64,000 nt of DNA, from positions 1,367,546 to 1,431,545 of the forward strand of contig NZ_SLWS01000001.1 of assembly GCF_004345645.1 (NCBI RefSeq), given 5' to 3'. The DNA is from Actinocrispum wychmicini. Its GTDB lineage: Bacteria > Actinomycetota > Actinomycetes > Mycobacteriales > Pseudonocardiaceae. Positions 41,939-50,735 of the stretch are shown one piece after another. The notes under the pieces are model-generated. The model was not told the DNA's origin and searched no databases. It saw nothing but the letters and a program-made list of their open reading frames with translations. The position numbers were made by a program, and so were the translations under genes. How positions within the stretch are numbered: position 1 is the stretch's first letter; every line of letters begins with the position of its first letter.

Positions 41939-43276
41939 TTACCGCTCCACCAGGCCGTCGGGGAGGTCGCGGGGTGGGCGGGGGGCGAGCGGGGTGTCCG
42001 CCGGGTAGCCGATCGCGACGGCGCCCAGTGGCTCCCATTCGGTTGGCAGGTCAAGGACTTCGCGGACGATGTCGGCGCAGAAGATCGTGGAGGAGACCCA
42101 GCAGGAGCCGATTCCGTCCGCCGCCAGGGCCACCAGGAGGCCTTGGACGGCCGCGCCGCCGGCGATGGTGAACATTGTGCGTTCGGCAGCTGTCCGGTAG
42201 GTGTCCGAATAGGTGTGGGAGCCTTCTCGGATCAGGAAGGGGACGACTATTTCCGTTGCGCCGTAAAGTATGTTGCCGCGTTTGACGCGTTTCTCGATCC
42301 GTTCCGGGGACCAGCCGTCGGCGGCCAGGTCCGAGCGCCACTTGGTGCGCATGGCGTCCAGGAGGGCGTCTCGGCGGGCGCTGACGTGCACGAACCGGAC
42401 TGGTCGGGTGTGGTGGGGCGCGGGCGCTGTGAGTGCCACGCTGACCGCTCGCCGGATCGCCTCGGTGGGTACCGGGTCGGTGTTGAAGAACCGCACGGAC
42501 CGCCGCAGCAGCACGGCTTCCTGACGTCCCTGGGCCAGTGCTTCCTCGGTGCCCAGGCGGAACAGGTCCTCGTCGGCCGGCCGGATCAGGTCGGCGCCGG
42601 TCGAGCCGTCGTCCGGACGGCCCAGGCCGCGCACGACCGCCACCGGCATGCCGCCGATCTTGCCTTTCACCAGGTCGGCCGCTCCGGCCACCTCGTCGGC
42701 CACGGCGACTTCGGTCACCACCAGTTCGTTGCCCTGCGGGTCGATCTGGCCGGCGTAGCGGTGCAGGACGGGCAGGCCGGAGGCGCCGATGGCGACGTCG
42801 GTCTGCCCCACCCGCCAGGCGCGGCCCATGGTGTCGGTGATCACGACCGACACCGAGACGTCCAGCCGGGACTTGAGGCCCGCGCGCAGCGCCGCGGCCG
42901 ACGCGTCCGGGTTCTCCGGCAGCAGCGCCAGTTCGTCACCGGACACATTGGACGCGTCGATCCCGGACGCGGCCTGGATCAGGCCGAACTTGTTCTCGGT
43001 GATGAGGGTCCGGTTCTTCCGTGCGATCACCTTGACCGCCTCGGCCTCGACCAGCCGCCTGCGTTCGGCGTCCCGGGCCACCGGGTCGTGCGGCACGGCC
43101 ACCAGTCGTCCCTCTACTTTGGACACGACTTTGCTGGTGACCACGACGATGTCGCCGTCCTGCAGCCATGGGGCGGCCGAGGCGATCGCCTCGGCCAGGT
43201 CGTCGCCTGGACGGAACTCGGGCAGCCCGGGAACACCCAGGATCTGCACTGCGCCCTGGCCGGCGTGATCACTCAT
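41939..43276 (-). CDS. fbiB: Coenzyme F420:L-glutamate ligase / dehydro-F420 reductase
   Basis: FbiB (445 aa) in its two-domain actinobacterial form. Residues about 8-245 are the CofE-type ligase that adds glutamates to F420-0 ([58 protein letters not shown]). Residues about 260-440 are a nitroreductase-like FMN domain ([40 protein letters not shown]) that reduces dehydro-F420-0. The ATG at 43276 overlaps the fbiA stop (ATGA). The frame is open upstream but has no coding content. Presence of fbiA-fbiB shows the organism makes F420. Confidence 0.97.
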   Translation of the reverse strand: MSDHAGQGAVQILGVPGLPEFRPGDDLAEAIASAAPWLQDGDIVVVTSKVVSKVEGRLVAVPHDPVARDAERRRLVEAEAVKVIARKNRTLITENKFGLIQAASGIDASNVSGDELALLPENPDASAAALRAGLKSRLDVSVSVVITDTMGRAWRVGQTDVAIGASGLPVLHRYAGQIDPQGNELVVTEVAVADEVAGAADLVKGKIGGMPVAVVRGLGRPDDGSTGADLIRPADEDLFRLGTEEALAQGRQEAVLLRRSVRFFNTDPVPTEAIRRAVSVALTAPAPHHTRPVRFVHVSARRDALLDAMRTKWRSDLAADGWSPERIEKRVKRGNILYGATEIVVPFLIREGSHTYSDTYRTAAERTMFTIAGGAAVQGLLVALAADGIGSCWVSSTIFCADIVREVLDLPTEWEPLGAVAIGYPADTPLAPRPPRDLPDGLVER

Positions 43277-44259
43277 ACCGAAAGCCCTGCCATTTCGAAA
43301 GCCGCCCGCGCCATCTCCGCGGTCGCGTCCACATCGGTCATCAGCAACGGCACGGCCCGAACGGCGACGTCGGGCACGTCGGCGGTGTCGCCCGTGTGCA
43401 CGAGCCACGCGTCGAGCACCCCGTCGGCGGAACACTTGCGCGAACCGTAGTACCGGCCCACAGCTTGTGCGCTGGTCTCCACGCCGATCGCCGTCAGGCA
43501 CGCGTCCGCCATGCCCCGCAACGGTTTCCCGCCGATGATCGGCGAGATCCCGACCACGGTCGCGTCCGTCTTGCGTACCGCGTCCTTCATGCCGGGCACC
43601 GCCAACACAGTGCCCACGCTGACCACCGGGTTCGAGGGTGCGAACAGCACGACGTCCGCCTCGGCGACGGCGTCCAGCACACCAGGACCAGGCGCCGCCT
43701 CATCGGCCCCGACCGGCACGATCGAATGCGCGGGCAGCTCGGCCCGGTACCGCACCCACCACTCCTGGAAGTGGATCGCCTTGCGCTCACCCTCAGGTGT
43801 GTCCACCACCACATGGGTTTCGACGCGGTCGTCGGTCATCGGCAGCAGCCGCACACCAGGCTGCCAGCGATCGCACAACGCCTCGGTCACCGCGGAGAGC
43901 GGATAGCCGGCCCGCAGCATCCGGGACCGGACCAGGTGCGTGGCGATGTCCTTGTCGCCCAGCCCGAACCAGGACGGGTCGGCGCCGTACGCGGCCAGCT
44001 GCTCCTTGACCACCCACGTCTCGCCCTGCTGGCCCCAGCCGCGGTCGGTGTCGATGCCACCGCCCAGGGTGTACATGCACGTGTCCAGGTCCGGGCAGAT
44101 CCGCAGGCCGTGCATCCACACGTCGTCACCGGTGTTCACCACGGCGGTGACCGAATGCTCGGACGAGCCGGGACCGACCGGCGGCAGCCCGAGGAGCGCC
44201 TTCACACCGAGCAGGAACCGGGCCCCACCGACCCCGCCGACCACAACGACGACCTTCAC
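43273..44259 (-). CDS. fbiA: 2-phospho-L-lactate/phosphoenolpyruvyl transferase (FbiA)
   Basis: FbiA/CofD (328 aa) transfers the phospholactyl or phosphoenolpyruvyl group from the GDP-linked donor to Fo, giving F420-0 or dehydro-F420-0. The first strand [20 protein letters not shown], the [20 protein letters not shown] block, [15 protein letters not shown] and [20 protein letters not shown] are conserved. GTG codons at 44262 and 44259 are both possible starts. It precedes and overlaps fbiB. fbiC and fbiD are outside this window. Confidence 0.96.
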   Translation of the reverse strand: MKVVVVVGGVGGARFLLGVKALLGLPPVGPGSSEHSVTAVVNTGDDVWMHGLRICPDLDTCMYTLGGGIDTDRGWGQQGETWVVKEQLAAYGADPSWFGLGDKDIATHLVRSRMLRAGYPLSAVTEALCDRWQPGVRLLPMTDDRVETHVVVDTPEGERKAIHFQEWWVRYRAELPAHSIVPVGADEAAPGPGVLDAVAEADVVLFAPSNPVVSVGTVLAVPGMKDAVRKTDATVVGISPIIGGKPLRGMADACLTAIGVETSAQAVGRYYGSRKCSADGVLDAWLVHTGDTADVPDVAVRAVPLLMTDVDATAEMARAAFEMAGLSV

Positions 44260-44319
44260 CACACGATCCTGCCATGAAGGCCCCAATCCCGTCTGGACCA
44301 GGGCCTTGATCGCCACCCC

Positions 44320-45072
44320 TCAGAACTGGGTGATGGGCAGCATGACGGCGTGCCGCAGGTTGACCCGGGCCGGGCGGCTGGTGGCGTACGCCACCAGGTC
44401 GGCGATGTCGGCGGCCTCGATGATGCCGGCGTTCTCGATGAAGCTGTCCAGGAACTCCCTGCGGGCCCCGGTGATCTGGTCGCCCAGTTCGGTGGCCACC
44501 ATGCCGGGCTCGATGTTCGTCACCCGCACACCGAGCGGGCCGAGGGTGGCCCGGAGGTTGTTGGACAGGTGGGTCACCGCGGCCTTGGTCGCGGTGTAGA
44601 CCTCGTACTCGGGGATCGTCAGGTGCGCCCCGATCGAGGAGATGTTCACCAGGTCGGCGTGGCCGCTCGCGGTGAGGTCCGGGGTGAACGCCCGCATCAC
44701 CCGCAGCAGGCCCAGCACGTTGGTGTCGATCATCCGCTGCCACTCGGCGGGCGCGTCGTCCTCGACCACCGAGCGCGGGATCATCACACCCGCGTTGTTC
44801 ACCACCAGGTCGACCTGCCCGATGGCGTCGTGGACGGCCTGGACGGCGGCGGCCACGGACTCGTCGGACGTGACGTCCGCGACCACACCGACCGCCTGTC
44901 CGCCATCGGCCTTGATCTTGTCCGCCAGCTCGGTGACCCGCCCGCCGCGCCGCGCCAGCAGCGCCACCTTGGCCCCGTTCGCGGCCAGCACCTGGGCGGT
45001 CGCGGCACCGATACCGCTCGCAGCTCCGGTCACAACCGCGGTCCGTCCTGCCAGGTTCTCGTAGTTCGTCAT
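44320..45072 (-). CDS. Short-chain dehydrogenase/reductase
   Basis: A 250-residue classical SDR: cofactor motif VVTGAASGIGAATAQVLA, NNAGVM, catalytic Ser in VNISSIGAHLT and Tyr-x3-Lys in YEVYTATKAAVTHLSNNL. The loop after the first strand, ARRGG, favours NADP. The substrate is unknown. It is divergent from the XRE regulator gene, an arrangement common for regulator-dehydrogenase pairs, so the regulator probably controls it. The 3' end is 60 bases from fbiA, on the same strand. Confidence 0.94.
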   Translation of the reverse strand: MTNYENLAGRTAVVTGAASGIGAATAQVLAANGAKVALLARRGGRVTELADKIKADGGQAVGVVADVTSDESVAAAVQAVHDAIGQVDLVVNNAGVMIPRSVVEDDAPAEWQRMIDTNVLGLLRVMRAFTPDLTASGHADLVNISSIGAHLTIPEYEVYTATKAAVTHLSNNLRATLGPLGVRVTNIEPGMVATELGDQITGARREFLDSFIENAGIIEAADIADLVAYATSRPARVNLRHAVMLPITQF

Positions 45073-45150
45073 GGCTCAACCGTGCGCTTCCCGGAGCACG
45101 GCTGCGAGGCCCCGTTCTACCTGGTCACCGCCAAACTGGTTCTGCTGAGA

Positions 45151-45164
45151 CCACCCTTGGGTGG
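45151..45164. promoter_or_regulatory. Palindrome between SDR and XRE regulator genes
   Basis: CCACCC-TT-GGGTGG is a perfect 6-2-6 palindrome in the 116-base divergent spacer, 24 bases upstream of the regulator start. It is a good operator candidate for the adjacent HTH regulator. No -10 or -35 was assigned with confidence. Confidence 0.4.
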
Positions 45165-45188
45165 GCGGCCCGTTGCACACTGGACGGT

Positions 45189-46079
45189 GTGAGCAACGAG
45201 CTGGGTGAGTTCCTGCGGGCGCGGCGGGCGAGGATCGCGCCGGAGTCGGTCGGGCTGCCGCGTGGGGCGCGGCGCCGGGTGCCGGGTCTTCGGCGGGACG
45301 AGCTGGCGCGCCTCGCGGGGGTGAGCGTCGAGTACTACACCCGGCTGGAGCAGGGCCGGAGCCCGAACGTGTCGGACTCCGTGTTGGATGCCATCGGCTC
45401 GGTGCTGTCCCTGAACGAGACCGAACTGGAGCACCTGCGTACCCTTGTGCGTCCCACGCGGCGCGCGCGCCCGTCGCCGCGCGGGGCATCCAAGGCCACC
45501 AAGGTCCGGCCGACCGTGCAGGCCATGCTGGACCAGTTGGACCGGCTGCCCGCGGTCGTCCTCGGGCCGGCGTTGGACGTGCTCGCCTGGAACCGGCTCG
45601 CCGACGCGATGTACGACTTCACCGGCAAGGACGACACGAACATGGCCCGGCATGTCTTCCGGGATCCGGACGCCGCCGTGTACTACCCGGAGTGGGACAG
45701 GGTCGCCCGGGAGACCGTGGCGAACCTGCGGTTGATGGCGGCCAGGCACCCGGACAACCCGCGGCTGGAGAGCGTGATCGGTGAGCTGGCCATGCACAGC
45801 CAGCAGTTCCGGGAGCTGTGGGCACACCACGACGTGATGGAGAAGTCCTTCGGCCACAAGGCCGTCGGGCATCCGCTGGTCGGCCGGATGGACCTGGGGT
45901 ACGAGACGTTCCCGCTCACCGGGGAGCAGGACATGATCCTGGTGATCTACATGCCGGAGCCCGGTTCGGCGTCGGCCGAGAAGCTGGCGCTGCTGGCCAG
46001 TTGGTCAGTTCCAGAACTTGAAGGTCAGCTGGCCGAACGCGGAGTACCCGGCCTGACCCCCGATGGCGCGGAAGGCTGA
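45189..46079 (+). CDS. XRE-family regulator with MmyB-like ligand-binding domain
   Basis: A 296-residue regulator. The N-terminal helix-turn-helix covers about residues 10-75: VPGLRRDELARLAGVSVEYY followed by TRLEQGRSPNVSDSVLDAIG. From about residue 100 it has the MmyB-like PAS-type domain that may bind a small ligand or fatty acid, with LPAVVLGPALDVLAWNRLAD, ANLRLMAARHPDNPRL and GQHEQ-like ELWAHHDVMEKSFGHKAVGH. GTG start. Such genes commonly regulate a divergent oxidoreductase, here the SDR. The last 75 bases overlap the convergent M50 protease gene. Confidence 0.93.
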   Translation: MSNELGEFLRARRARIAPESVGLPRGARRRVPGLRRDELARLAGVSVEYYTRLEQGRSPNVSDSVLDAIGSVLSLNETELEHLRTLVRPTRRARPSPRGASKATKVRPTVQAMLDQLDRLPAVVLGPALDVLAWNRLADAMYDFTGKDDTNMARHVFRDPDAAVYYPEWDRVARETVANLRLMAARHPDNPRLESVIGELAMHSQQFRELWAHHDVMEKSFGHKAVGHPLVGRMDLGYETFPLTGEQDMILVIYMPEPGSASAEKLALLASWSVPELEGQLAERGVPGLTPDGAEG

Positions 46080-46814
46080 GTCGATCAGGTCGCTGAACGC
46101 CGAGCCGACCTGCGGGATGCCGAGCAGCACCGCGAACAGGATCAGCGGCGCCCACGGCCGCGCCTTGGCGCCGAACGCCTTCGCCTGGTAGGACAGCCAC
46201 GGTTCGATCGCGCCCCAGCCGTCCAGGCCCGGCAGCGGCAGGATGTTCAGCACGAACGCGAAGATCTGCAGGAACGCCAAATAGGACAGTCCAGCGGCCA
46301 GGATGCTGGTGGAGGGATCGGGCGCGACGTAGGTCGTGTTGCCAATCCGCGTCGTCTCGACGAGCGACGGGTCGAAGAAGACCCGGACCGCGACGATGAG
46401 CAGCACGCCGATCGCGAGGTTCGTCAACGGTCCGGCGAGTGACACCCACGACTGGACTCGCTTGTTGCGCATCGCGTGCCGGTTGAGCCACACCGCGCCG
46501 CCGGGCAGCGGGATGCCGCCGATCAGAAGGAACAGCACGGGCAGCACGATGCTGAAAACCGGATCGGTGTACCGCCGGATGTCCAGGCTGAGGTACCCCT
46601 TCGCGCGGACCTCGTAGTCACCGCCGCGGAAGGCGGTGTACGCGTGACCGAACTCGTGCAGGCACAGCGACACCGCCCACCCGCCGAGCACCAGGATCAC
46701 CACCCCGGCCGTGTAGGCGAACTTGTTGTCCAGGATGGTGAGTGCGCCGCCCGCGATCGTGGCCGCGATCAGGCCGAGGAACAGGGGGCTGGGCCGCACG
46801 TTTCGTGTCCGCAC
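46005..46814 (-). CDS. Site-2 protease-like M50 metallopeptidase
   Basis: A 269-residue membrane metalloprotease. About six hydrophobic helices; the zinc motif HEFGHA (HExxH) in SLCLHEFGHAYTAFRGG lies in an early helix and the third-ligand region is NILPLPGLDGW in a later one. M50 enzymes cleave membrane-spanning substrates, including anti-sigma factors. It is a stand-alone gene, with a start 8 bases before the non-coding stretch upstream of whiB. One attractive but unproven partner is the membrane-tethered sigma factor at 3234-5516, 40 kb away. Confidence 0.92.
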   Translation of the reverse strand: MRTRNVRPSPLFLGLIAATIAGGALTILDNKFAYTAGVVILVLGGWAVSLCLHEFGHAYTAFRGGDYEVRAKGYLSLDIRRYTDPVFSIVLPVLFLLIGGIPLPGGAVWLNRHAMRNKRVQSWVSLAGPLTNLAIGVLLIVAVRVFFDPSLVETTRIGNTTYVAPDPSTSILAAGLSYLAFLQIFAFVLNILPLPGLDGWGAIEPWLSYQAKAFGAKARPWAPLILFAVLLGIPQVGSAFSDLIDSAFRAIGGQAGYSAFGQLTFKFWN

Positions 46815-46888
46815 CGCACAAGTGTGTCAAGAGCCGGACCGGGCCGAAGATCCGCCCTTCCTGAGATGCGCCTGAGAAATGTCACCCG

Positions 46889-46924
46889 ATCGGTCAGAGA
46901 AGCGGCGTTTCCTGGCTGACCGAT
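46889..46924. promoter_or_regulatory. Inverted repeat with flanking direct repeats upstream of whiB promoter
   Basis: ATCGGTCAG (46889-46897) and CTGACCGAT (46916-46924) are perfect 9-base inverted copies 18 bases apart. ATGTCACCC occurs beside each arm (46879-46887 and 46923-46931). The element ends 22 bases before the -35 box, the usual place for an activator of a developmental gene, or it folds as a cruciform. Confidence 0.5.
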
Positions 46925-46946
46925 GTCACCCAGGTGGGTCTTTCGC

Positions 46947-46975
46947 TTGACCCGCTGGGACTACACAGGTGTAAT
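46947..46975 (+). promoter_or_regulatory. Housekeeping-type promoter of whiB
   Basis: TTGACC (46947-46952), 17-base spacer, TGTAAT (46970-46975): five of six matches to each consensus hexamer. Expected transcription start is near 46982. It faces the WhiB gene, whose start follows about 30-75 bases later. An inverted repeat lies just upstream. Confidence 0.6.
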
Positions 46976-47056
46976 CACAGAGATGTCATTCGCCTAATGG
47001 GAGGGCGAATGGTGTCCGCCGACCGGGGAGTGCGGAAGGCGGGGAGGTGGACGGAC

Positions 47057-47371
47057 ATGATGGCTGAAGAAGGGGACCGAGTCGTGGAGTGGGGGGACGC
47101 GCCGACCGAGGATCTGGGCGTCCTGGTGCATCTCTTCGACACGGCTGACGACGAGCAGGAGTGGCAGGAGCGCGCGCTGTGCGCGCAGACCGACCCCGAG
47201 GCGTTCTTCCCGGAGAAGGGCGGCTCCACCAGGGAGGCCAAGCGGATCTGCCAGGGCTGCGAGGTGCGTTCCGAGTGCCTCGAGTACGCCCTCGGGCACG
47301 ACGAACGCTTCGGCATCTGGGGCGGCCTGTCCGAGCGGGAGCGCCGCAAGCTGAAGAAACGCGCGATCTAG
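47057..47371 (+). CDS. whiB2: WhiB-family regulator (WhiB2/WhmD type)
   Basis: A WhiB-like iron-sulfur transcription regulator of about 104 aa. Four cluster cysteines stand in ALCAQTDPEAFFPEKG and ICQGCEVRSECLEYALG (C-xn-C-x2-C-x5-C), then the GIWGGLSERERRKLK turn and a basic tail. The sequence is closest to WhiB2/WhmD, required for septation and cell division. ATG 47057, with GGGGAGG nine bases upstream, is chosen; GTG 47012 and ATG 47009 would add 15-16 residues. whiB2 beside the fbi and man genes matches the mycobacterial order. Confidence 0.95.
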   Translation: MMAEEGDRVVEWGDAPTEDLGVLVHLFDTADDEQEWQERALCAQTDPEAFFPEKGGSTREAKRICQGCEVRSECLEYALGHDERFGIWGGLSERERRKLKKRAI

Positions 47372-47382
47372 CTCACCCGAGG

Positions 47383-47534
47383 CCTGGTCGCGCCGGTCAT
47401 TTTCGCACCGCAACACGCCCGACATCGCCCCAGGCACATCGCCGCTGAGCCCCGAGCGGAGATGTCGGTCGCGTGGGGCGGGGTGGAAATGATCGGCTGA
47501 AGGCGACCAGGCCCGCCCGAGCGAAGCGAGGGCA
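47383..47534. repeat. Palindromic interspersed repeat, copy B
   Basis: A 152-base element filling most of the 241-base spacer after whiB. Its left arm (47383-47426) pairs with its right arm (47461-47511) as an imperfect stem; both arms share a core, read on opposite strands, of GACATC, the CCACCCCGC-type block and CCGRTCATTT. The element is the reverse complement of the one at 58786-58934, to which it is very similar over its whole length. The right end carries GCGAAGCGAGG, the counterpart of the CCTCGC(T)CCGCTCGG end of the other copies. Confidence 0.8.
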
Positions 47535-47612
47535 GTCAAACACCGAGGGGCGGTTAGAGCAGGGTCGGACGATTCCGTACGGTGGTTACCGGCTGGTAAG
47601 AGCCGTACGGAG

Positions 47613-50600
47613 GTGACTGGTTTGACCGCGCGCGGGGCGTCGTTCCCGTCACCTCCGGTGCTGAGGACCGTGCCGGTGCTCGCCGTCCTGGTCTGTCACG
47701 ACGGCGAGGAGTGGCTTCGGCTCGCGTTGTCGGCGTTGCGACGCAGCACGCCGAGGCCACGGCATGTCGTCGCGGTCGACACCGGTTCCGCTGACGGCAC
47801 GGCGAAGTTGCTGGCCGCGAGCGGTGATGTGGTGGACGGCGTTCTCACCCTCGGCCGTGGCACCGGTTTCGGCGATGCCGTCCGGGCCGCGGTCGGCCAC
47901 GCGGTGGAGCGGTGGGGTGACCCCGGCGGATGGATCTGGCTGCTGCACGACGACTGTGCGCCCGAGCCGGACTGCCTGGGGAACTTGTTGACCGCGGCGG
48001 AGCTTTCGCCGTCCGCCGGGGTGCTTGGCCCGGTCGCGGTGGACTGGGCGGATCCCCGGCTGGTGGTGGAGGCCGGCCTGTCCATGGACTCATCCGGTCA
48101 TCGACAGACCGGGATCGGTTCCGGCGAGGTGGTCCACCAGGTCGAGCAGAGCAGCGAGGTGCTCGCGGTGTCGTCGGCCGGCATGCTGGTCCGGCGCGAC
48201 CTGTTCGACCGGTTGGCGGGATTCGACCCGGCGCTGCCCGGTGTGTTCGACGACGTCGACTTCGGGTGGCGCGCCAACCGTTCCGGAGCGGTGGTCCTGT
48301 GCGTGCCGGCGGCGAGAATTCGCCACGCCAGAGCGGCGCGGGTGGCGGGGTCCCGGGCCGCGGGCATCCGGACGTTCCTGGTGAACTGTTCGTTCTTTTC
48401 CTACGTCATAGGCATTCCGCGACTGGCCGTGCTGTGTCTGTTGCGTGCCTTGGGGTTCACGCTGATCCGCCGGTTGTCGGCCGCGCGGGACGAGCTGGTG
48501 GCGTTGGGCAGGATGCTGGGCGGTCGGCTGCGGATCGCCCGTGCGCGCCGGGCACGGCGGCACCAGCACGGCAATGTCCGTGGGTTGTTCACGAGCCGGT
48601 TCACCAGGCTGCGTAACACGGTCCGCGCGGGGATGACCCAGTTCGTGCGCAGGCGGGTGGCGGCCGACGCGGCGTTGGGTCGTCTGCCTGAGGCGCCGGT
48701 GTGGGTGCCGCCCGAGGACCTGCCGAAGCCAGTTGGCCCGCAGGCGTTGCCCGCCGGAGCGATGATCCGCGGTCCCCGTCGAACCGCCGGATTGCGCCGG
48801 CCACCGAGATCCGTCGCGGTGTCCTTGCCGCGCACCAGACGGCCCAGTCCGCGCCCACGCCCGTCACCGGTACCGCGCGACGGGAGCGCGCCGCAGGTCA
48901 CGGACCTGATGCTGGTGGAGGTCGATCGCGGCCGGGTGGTCAAGCAGATCCTGCTCGCGCCGCCGCTGGTGCTGGTCCTGGCGTTGCTCGTGGTCACGTT
49001 CGCGGTGAACTGGCAGAGGCTCGGCCTGGACATGACCGGCGGCCGGCTGCTGCCGATGCAGGACCCTTGGGGTGAATACCTTTCGGCCTGGCACGCGGTC
49101 TCCGGTGGTACGGCGTCGCCCGCACCCGCGGCCCTCGCCGTGTTGGCACTGGTGGGCGGCAAGGCCGGGTTGCTGATGATCGGCGACCTGCCGTTGGCCG
49201 GACTCGGCGCCTATCTCGCGACGCGACGGCTGCCTGTGCGGCGGGGCGCTCGTGCGCTTGTCGCCGGGGCGTACGCGTTGGTGCCGCCCGCGTTCACGGC
49301 GGTGTCCCAAGGGCGGCTGGACGCCGTCGTCGTGCACATCCTGCTGCCGCCCGTCGTCGCCGGTGTGGTTTCCGTGCTCACCAGGGCTTCACGGTCGTGG
49401 CTGTCGGTGGCGGCCGGGTCGTCGCTGGGGCTGGCCGTGATCGGGGCGTTCTCGCCGTTGGTGCACGTGATTGTCCTGGTGTGCGCGTTGGGCGGGTTCG
49501 TTCTCGTCGGCGGCCAGCGCGGGGACGGACGGCGGCGCGCGGTCGCGCTGTTCGCGATCGTGTTGCTGCCGTTGGCGTTGCTGCTGCCGTGGCCCGCGGT
49601 TGTGTTGCAGCACCCGGAGATCATGTTGCAAGGCGTGGGTGCGCAGGTGCCCGCCACGGGACTCGGCAACGCGGTGTGGCTGGCGGGCGCGCTCGCGCTC
49701 ATTGTGGTCGTGTGCCTGGTGTGGCGGCCCCGGGCAGGTGCGTTGCCAGGACTGGGTTTGGCGGCGCTGGGGTTCGTCGGCCTGGCCGTGGTGCGTGTCT
49801 TCGCCGAGTCGACGGGCTGGGTGGGGACACCGCTGATCGTGGTCGGCTGGGGCGCGCTGTGGGCGTTGGCCGGCGTGAGCGGGACGGGATTCTCCTGGCG
49901 CGTCATCATCGCCGGCACCGTGGGCTTGGGGATCTTGGCCGCCGGTGCCTTCGTGTTGCGCGCCGGGCCGCTGACCGCCGGGGACGGGGTACGGCTGGCG
50001 TCGTCGCCGGAACACGAGCTGGCCAACACCGCCCGCGGCGTGCTGGTGCTGTCCCGGGGAGCCGATCCGGTCCGTCAGGCGGCCGGCCGGATGCCCCAGT
50101 TCGGCGACGACAACCTGGTTCCGGTCGACTCGGCCGAGACCCGGATGCGCCGCTGGGACAGCGATCTCCGCTCGACCGTGCCGGAAACGGCCAAAATCGC
50201 GGTCGCCCAAGCGGCGGCCGCTGGAGTCCTTTTCGTCGTCATGCCGGACCAGGCCACCGCCGACGCGCTGGGCAGGACCACGGGAGACCTGGTGTCGCCC
50301 GCCGCGTCCACTTCGGACGGACGGCCGATCCTCCGGCTGCAGCCCGCCGCCGGACTGGCCGTGCTGCTGGCCCCTGACCAGGCCAGACTCGCCGTCACCG
50401 GCGGAAACCCGCCCACCGCGCTCGGCGCGGGCGGCATCGTGCCGATCGACGCCCAACCCCCGGACGTGGCCGTCCGGGTGTCCGACGGCTCGGACGGACG
50501 GCTGCTCGTGGTCGCGGCGGCGGAGGAACCCGGCTGGCGCGCGGAGATCAATGGCCAGCAGGTCCCGGTGGTCCGCGCCTGGGGCGGCCTGGTCGGTGTG

Positions 50601-50735
50601 GCCGTGCCCGCTCGTGCGGCGGACGTGCACGTGGAGTACTCGTCCACCTTGCGGGCGTTCCTGCTGCTGATCCAAGGCGCTGTGCTGCTTTTCACGCTGA
50701 TGACCGCGATCCCGGGGCGTCGTCGGACCGGTTGA
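47613..50735 (+). CDS. GT2 glycosyltransferase fused to a multi-helix membrane domain
   Basis: A 1040-residue protein. Residues about 20-245 are a GT2 domain: VPVLAVLVCHDGEEWLRLAL, VVAVDTGSADGTAKLL, DxD-like LLHDDCAPEPDCL, and GVFDDVDFGWRANRSG. Residues 260-430 are basic and partly helical. A first membrane helix comes at about 446-466 (PPLVLVLALLVVTFAVNW), followed by about ten more up to about 785, then an extracytoplasmic domain and a last helix (LLLIQGAVLLFTLMTAIPG, about 1013-1033). It may synthesise and pass a glycan across the membrane. Comparable long GT2 proteins occur beside whiB genes in Pseudonocardiales. Its product is unknown. Confidence 0.88.
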   Translation: MTGLTARGASFPSPPVLRTVPVLAVLVCHDGEEWLRLALSALRRSTPRPRHVVAVDTGSADGTAKLLAASGDVVDGVLTLGRGTGFGDAVRAAVGHAVERWGDPGGWIWLLHDDCAPEPDCLGNLLTAAELSPSAGVLGPVAVDWADPRLVVEAGLSMDSSGHRQTGIGSGEVVHQVEQSSEVLAVSSAGMLVRRDLFDRLAGFDPALPGVFDDVDFGWRANRSGAVVLCVPAARIRHARAARVAGSRAAGIRTFLVNCSFFSYVIGIPRLAVLCLLRALGFTLIRRLSAARDELVALGRMLGGRLRIARARRARRHQHGNVRGLFTSRFTRLRNTVRAGMTQFVRRRVAADAALGRLPEAPVWVPPEDLPKPVGPQALPAGAMIRGPRRTAGLRRPPRSVAVSLPRTRRPSPRPRPSPVPRDGSAPQVTDLMLVEVDRGRVVKQILLAPPLVLVLALLVVTFAVNWQRLGLDMTGGRLLPMQDPWGEYLSAWHAVSGGTASPAPAALAVLALVGGKAGLLMIGDLPLAGLGAYLATRRLPVRRGARALVAGAYALVPPAFTAVSQGRLDAVVVHILLPPVVAGVVSVLTRASRSWLSVAAGSSLGLAVIGAFSPLVHVIVLVCALGGFVLVGGQRGDGRRRAVALFAIVLLPLALLLPWPAVVLQHPEIMLQGVGAQVPATGLGNAVWLAGALALIVVVCLVWRPRAGALPGLGLAALGFVGLAVVRVFAESTGWVGTPLIVVGWGALWALAGVSGTGFSWRVIIAGTVGLGILAAGAFVLRAGPLTAGDGVRLASSPEHELANTARGVLVLSRGADPVRQAAGRMPQFGDDNLVPVDSAETRMRRWDSDLRSTVPETAKIAVAQAAAAGVLFVVMPDQATADALGRTTGDLVSPAASTSDGRPILRLQPAAGLAVLLAPDQARLAVTGGNPPTALGAGGIVPIDAQPPDVAVRVSDGSDGRLLVVAAAEEPGWRAEINGQQVPVVRAWGGLVGVAVPARAADVHVEYSSTLRAFLLLIQGAVLLFTLMTAIPGRRRTG

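Noticed and set aside
43168..44277. 369-residue plus-strand frame across fbiA
   Set aside because: Shadow of the well-supported fbiA on the other strand; no motif.
46005..46814. Direct functional link of the M50 protease to the tethered sigma factor
   Set aside because: Only a plausible pairing; the genes are 40 kb apart and nothing in the sequence connects them, so it is noted as an idea and not as a finding.
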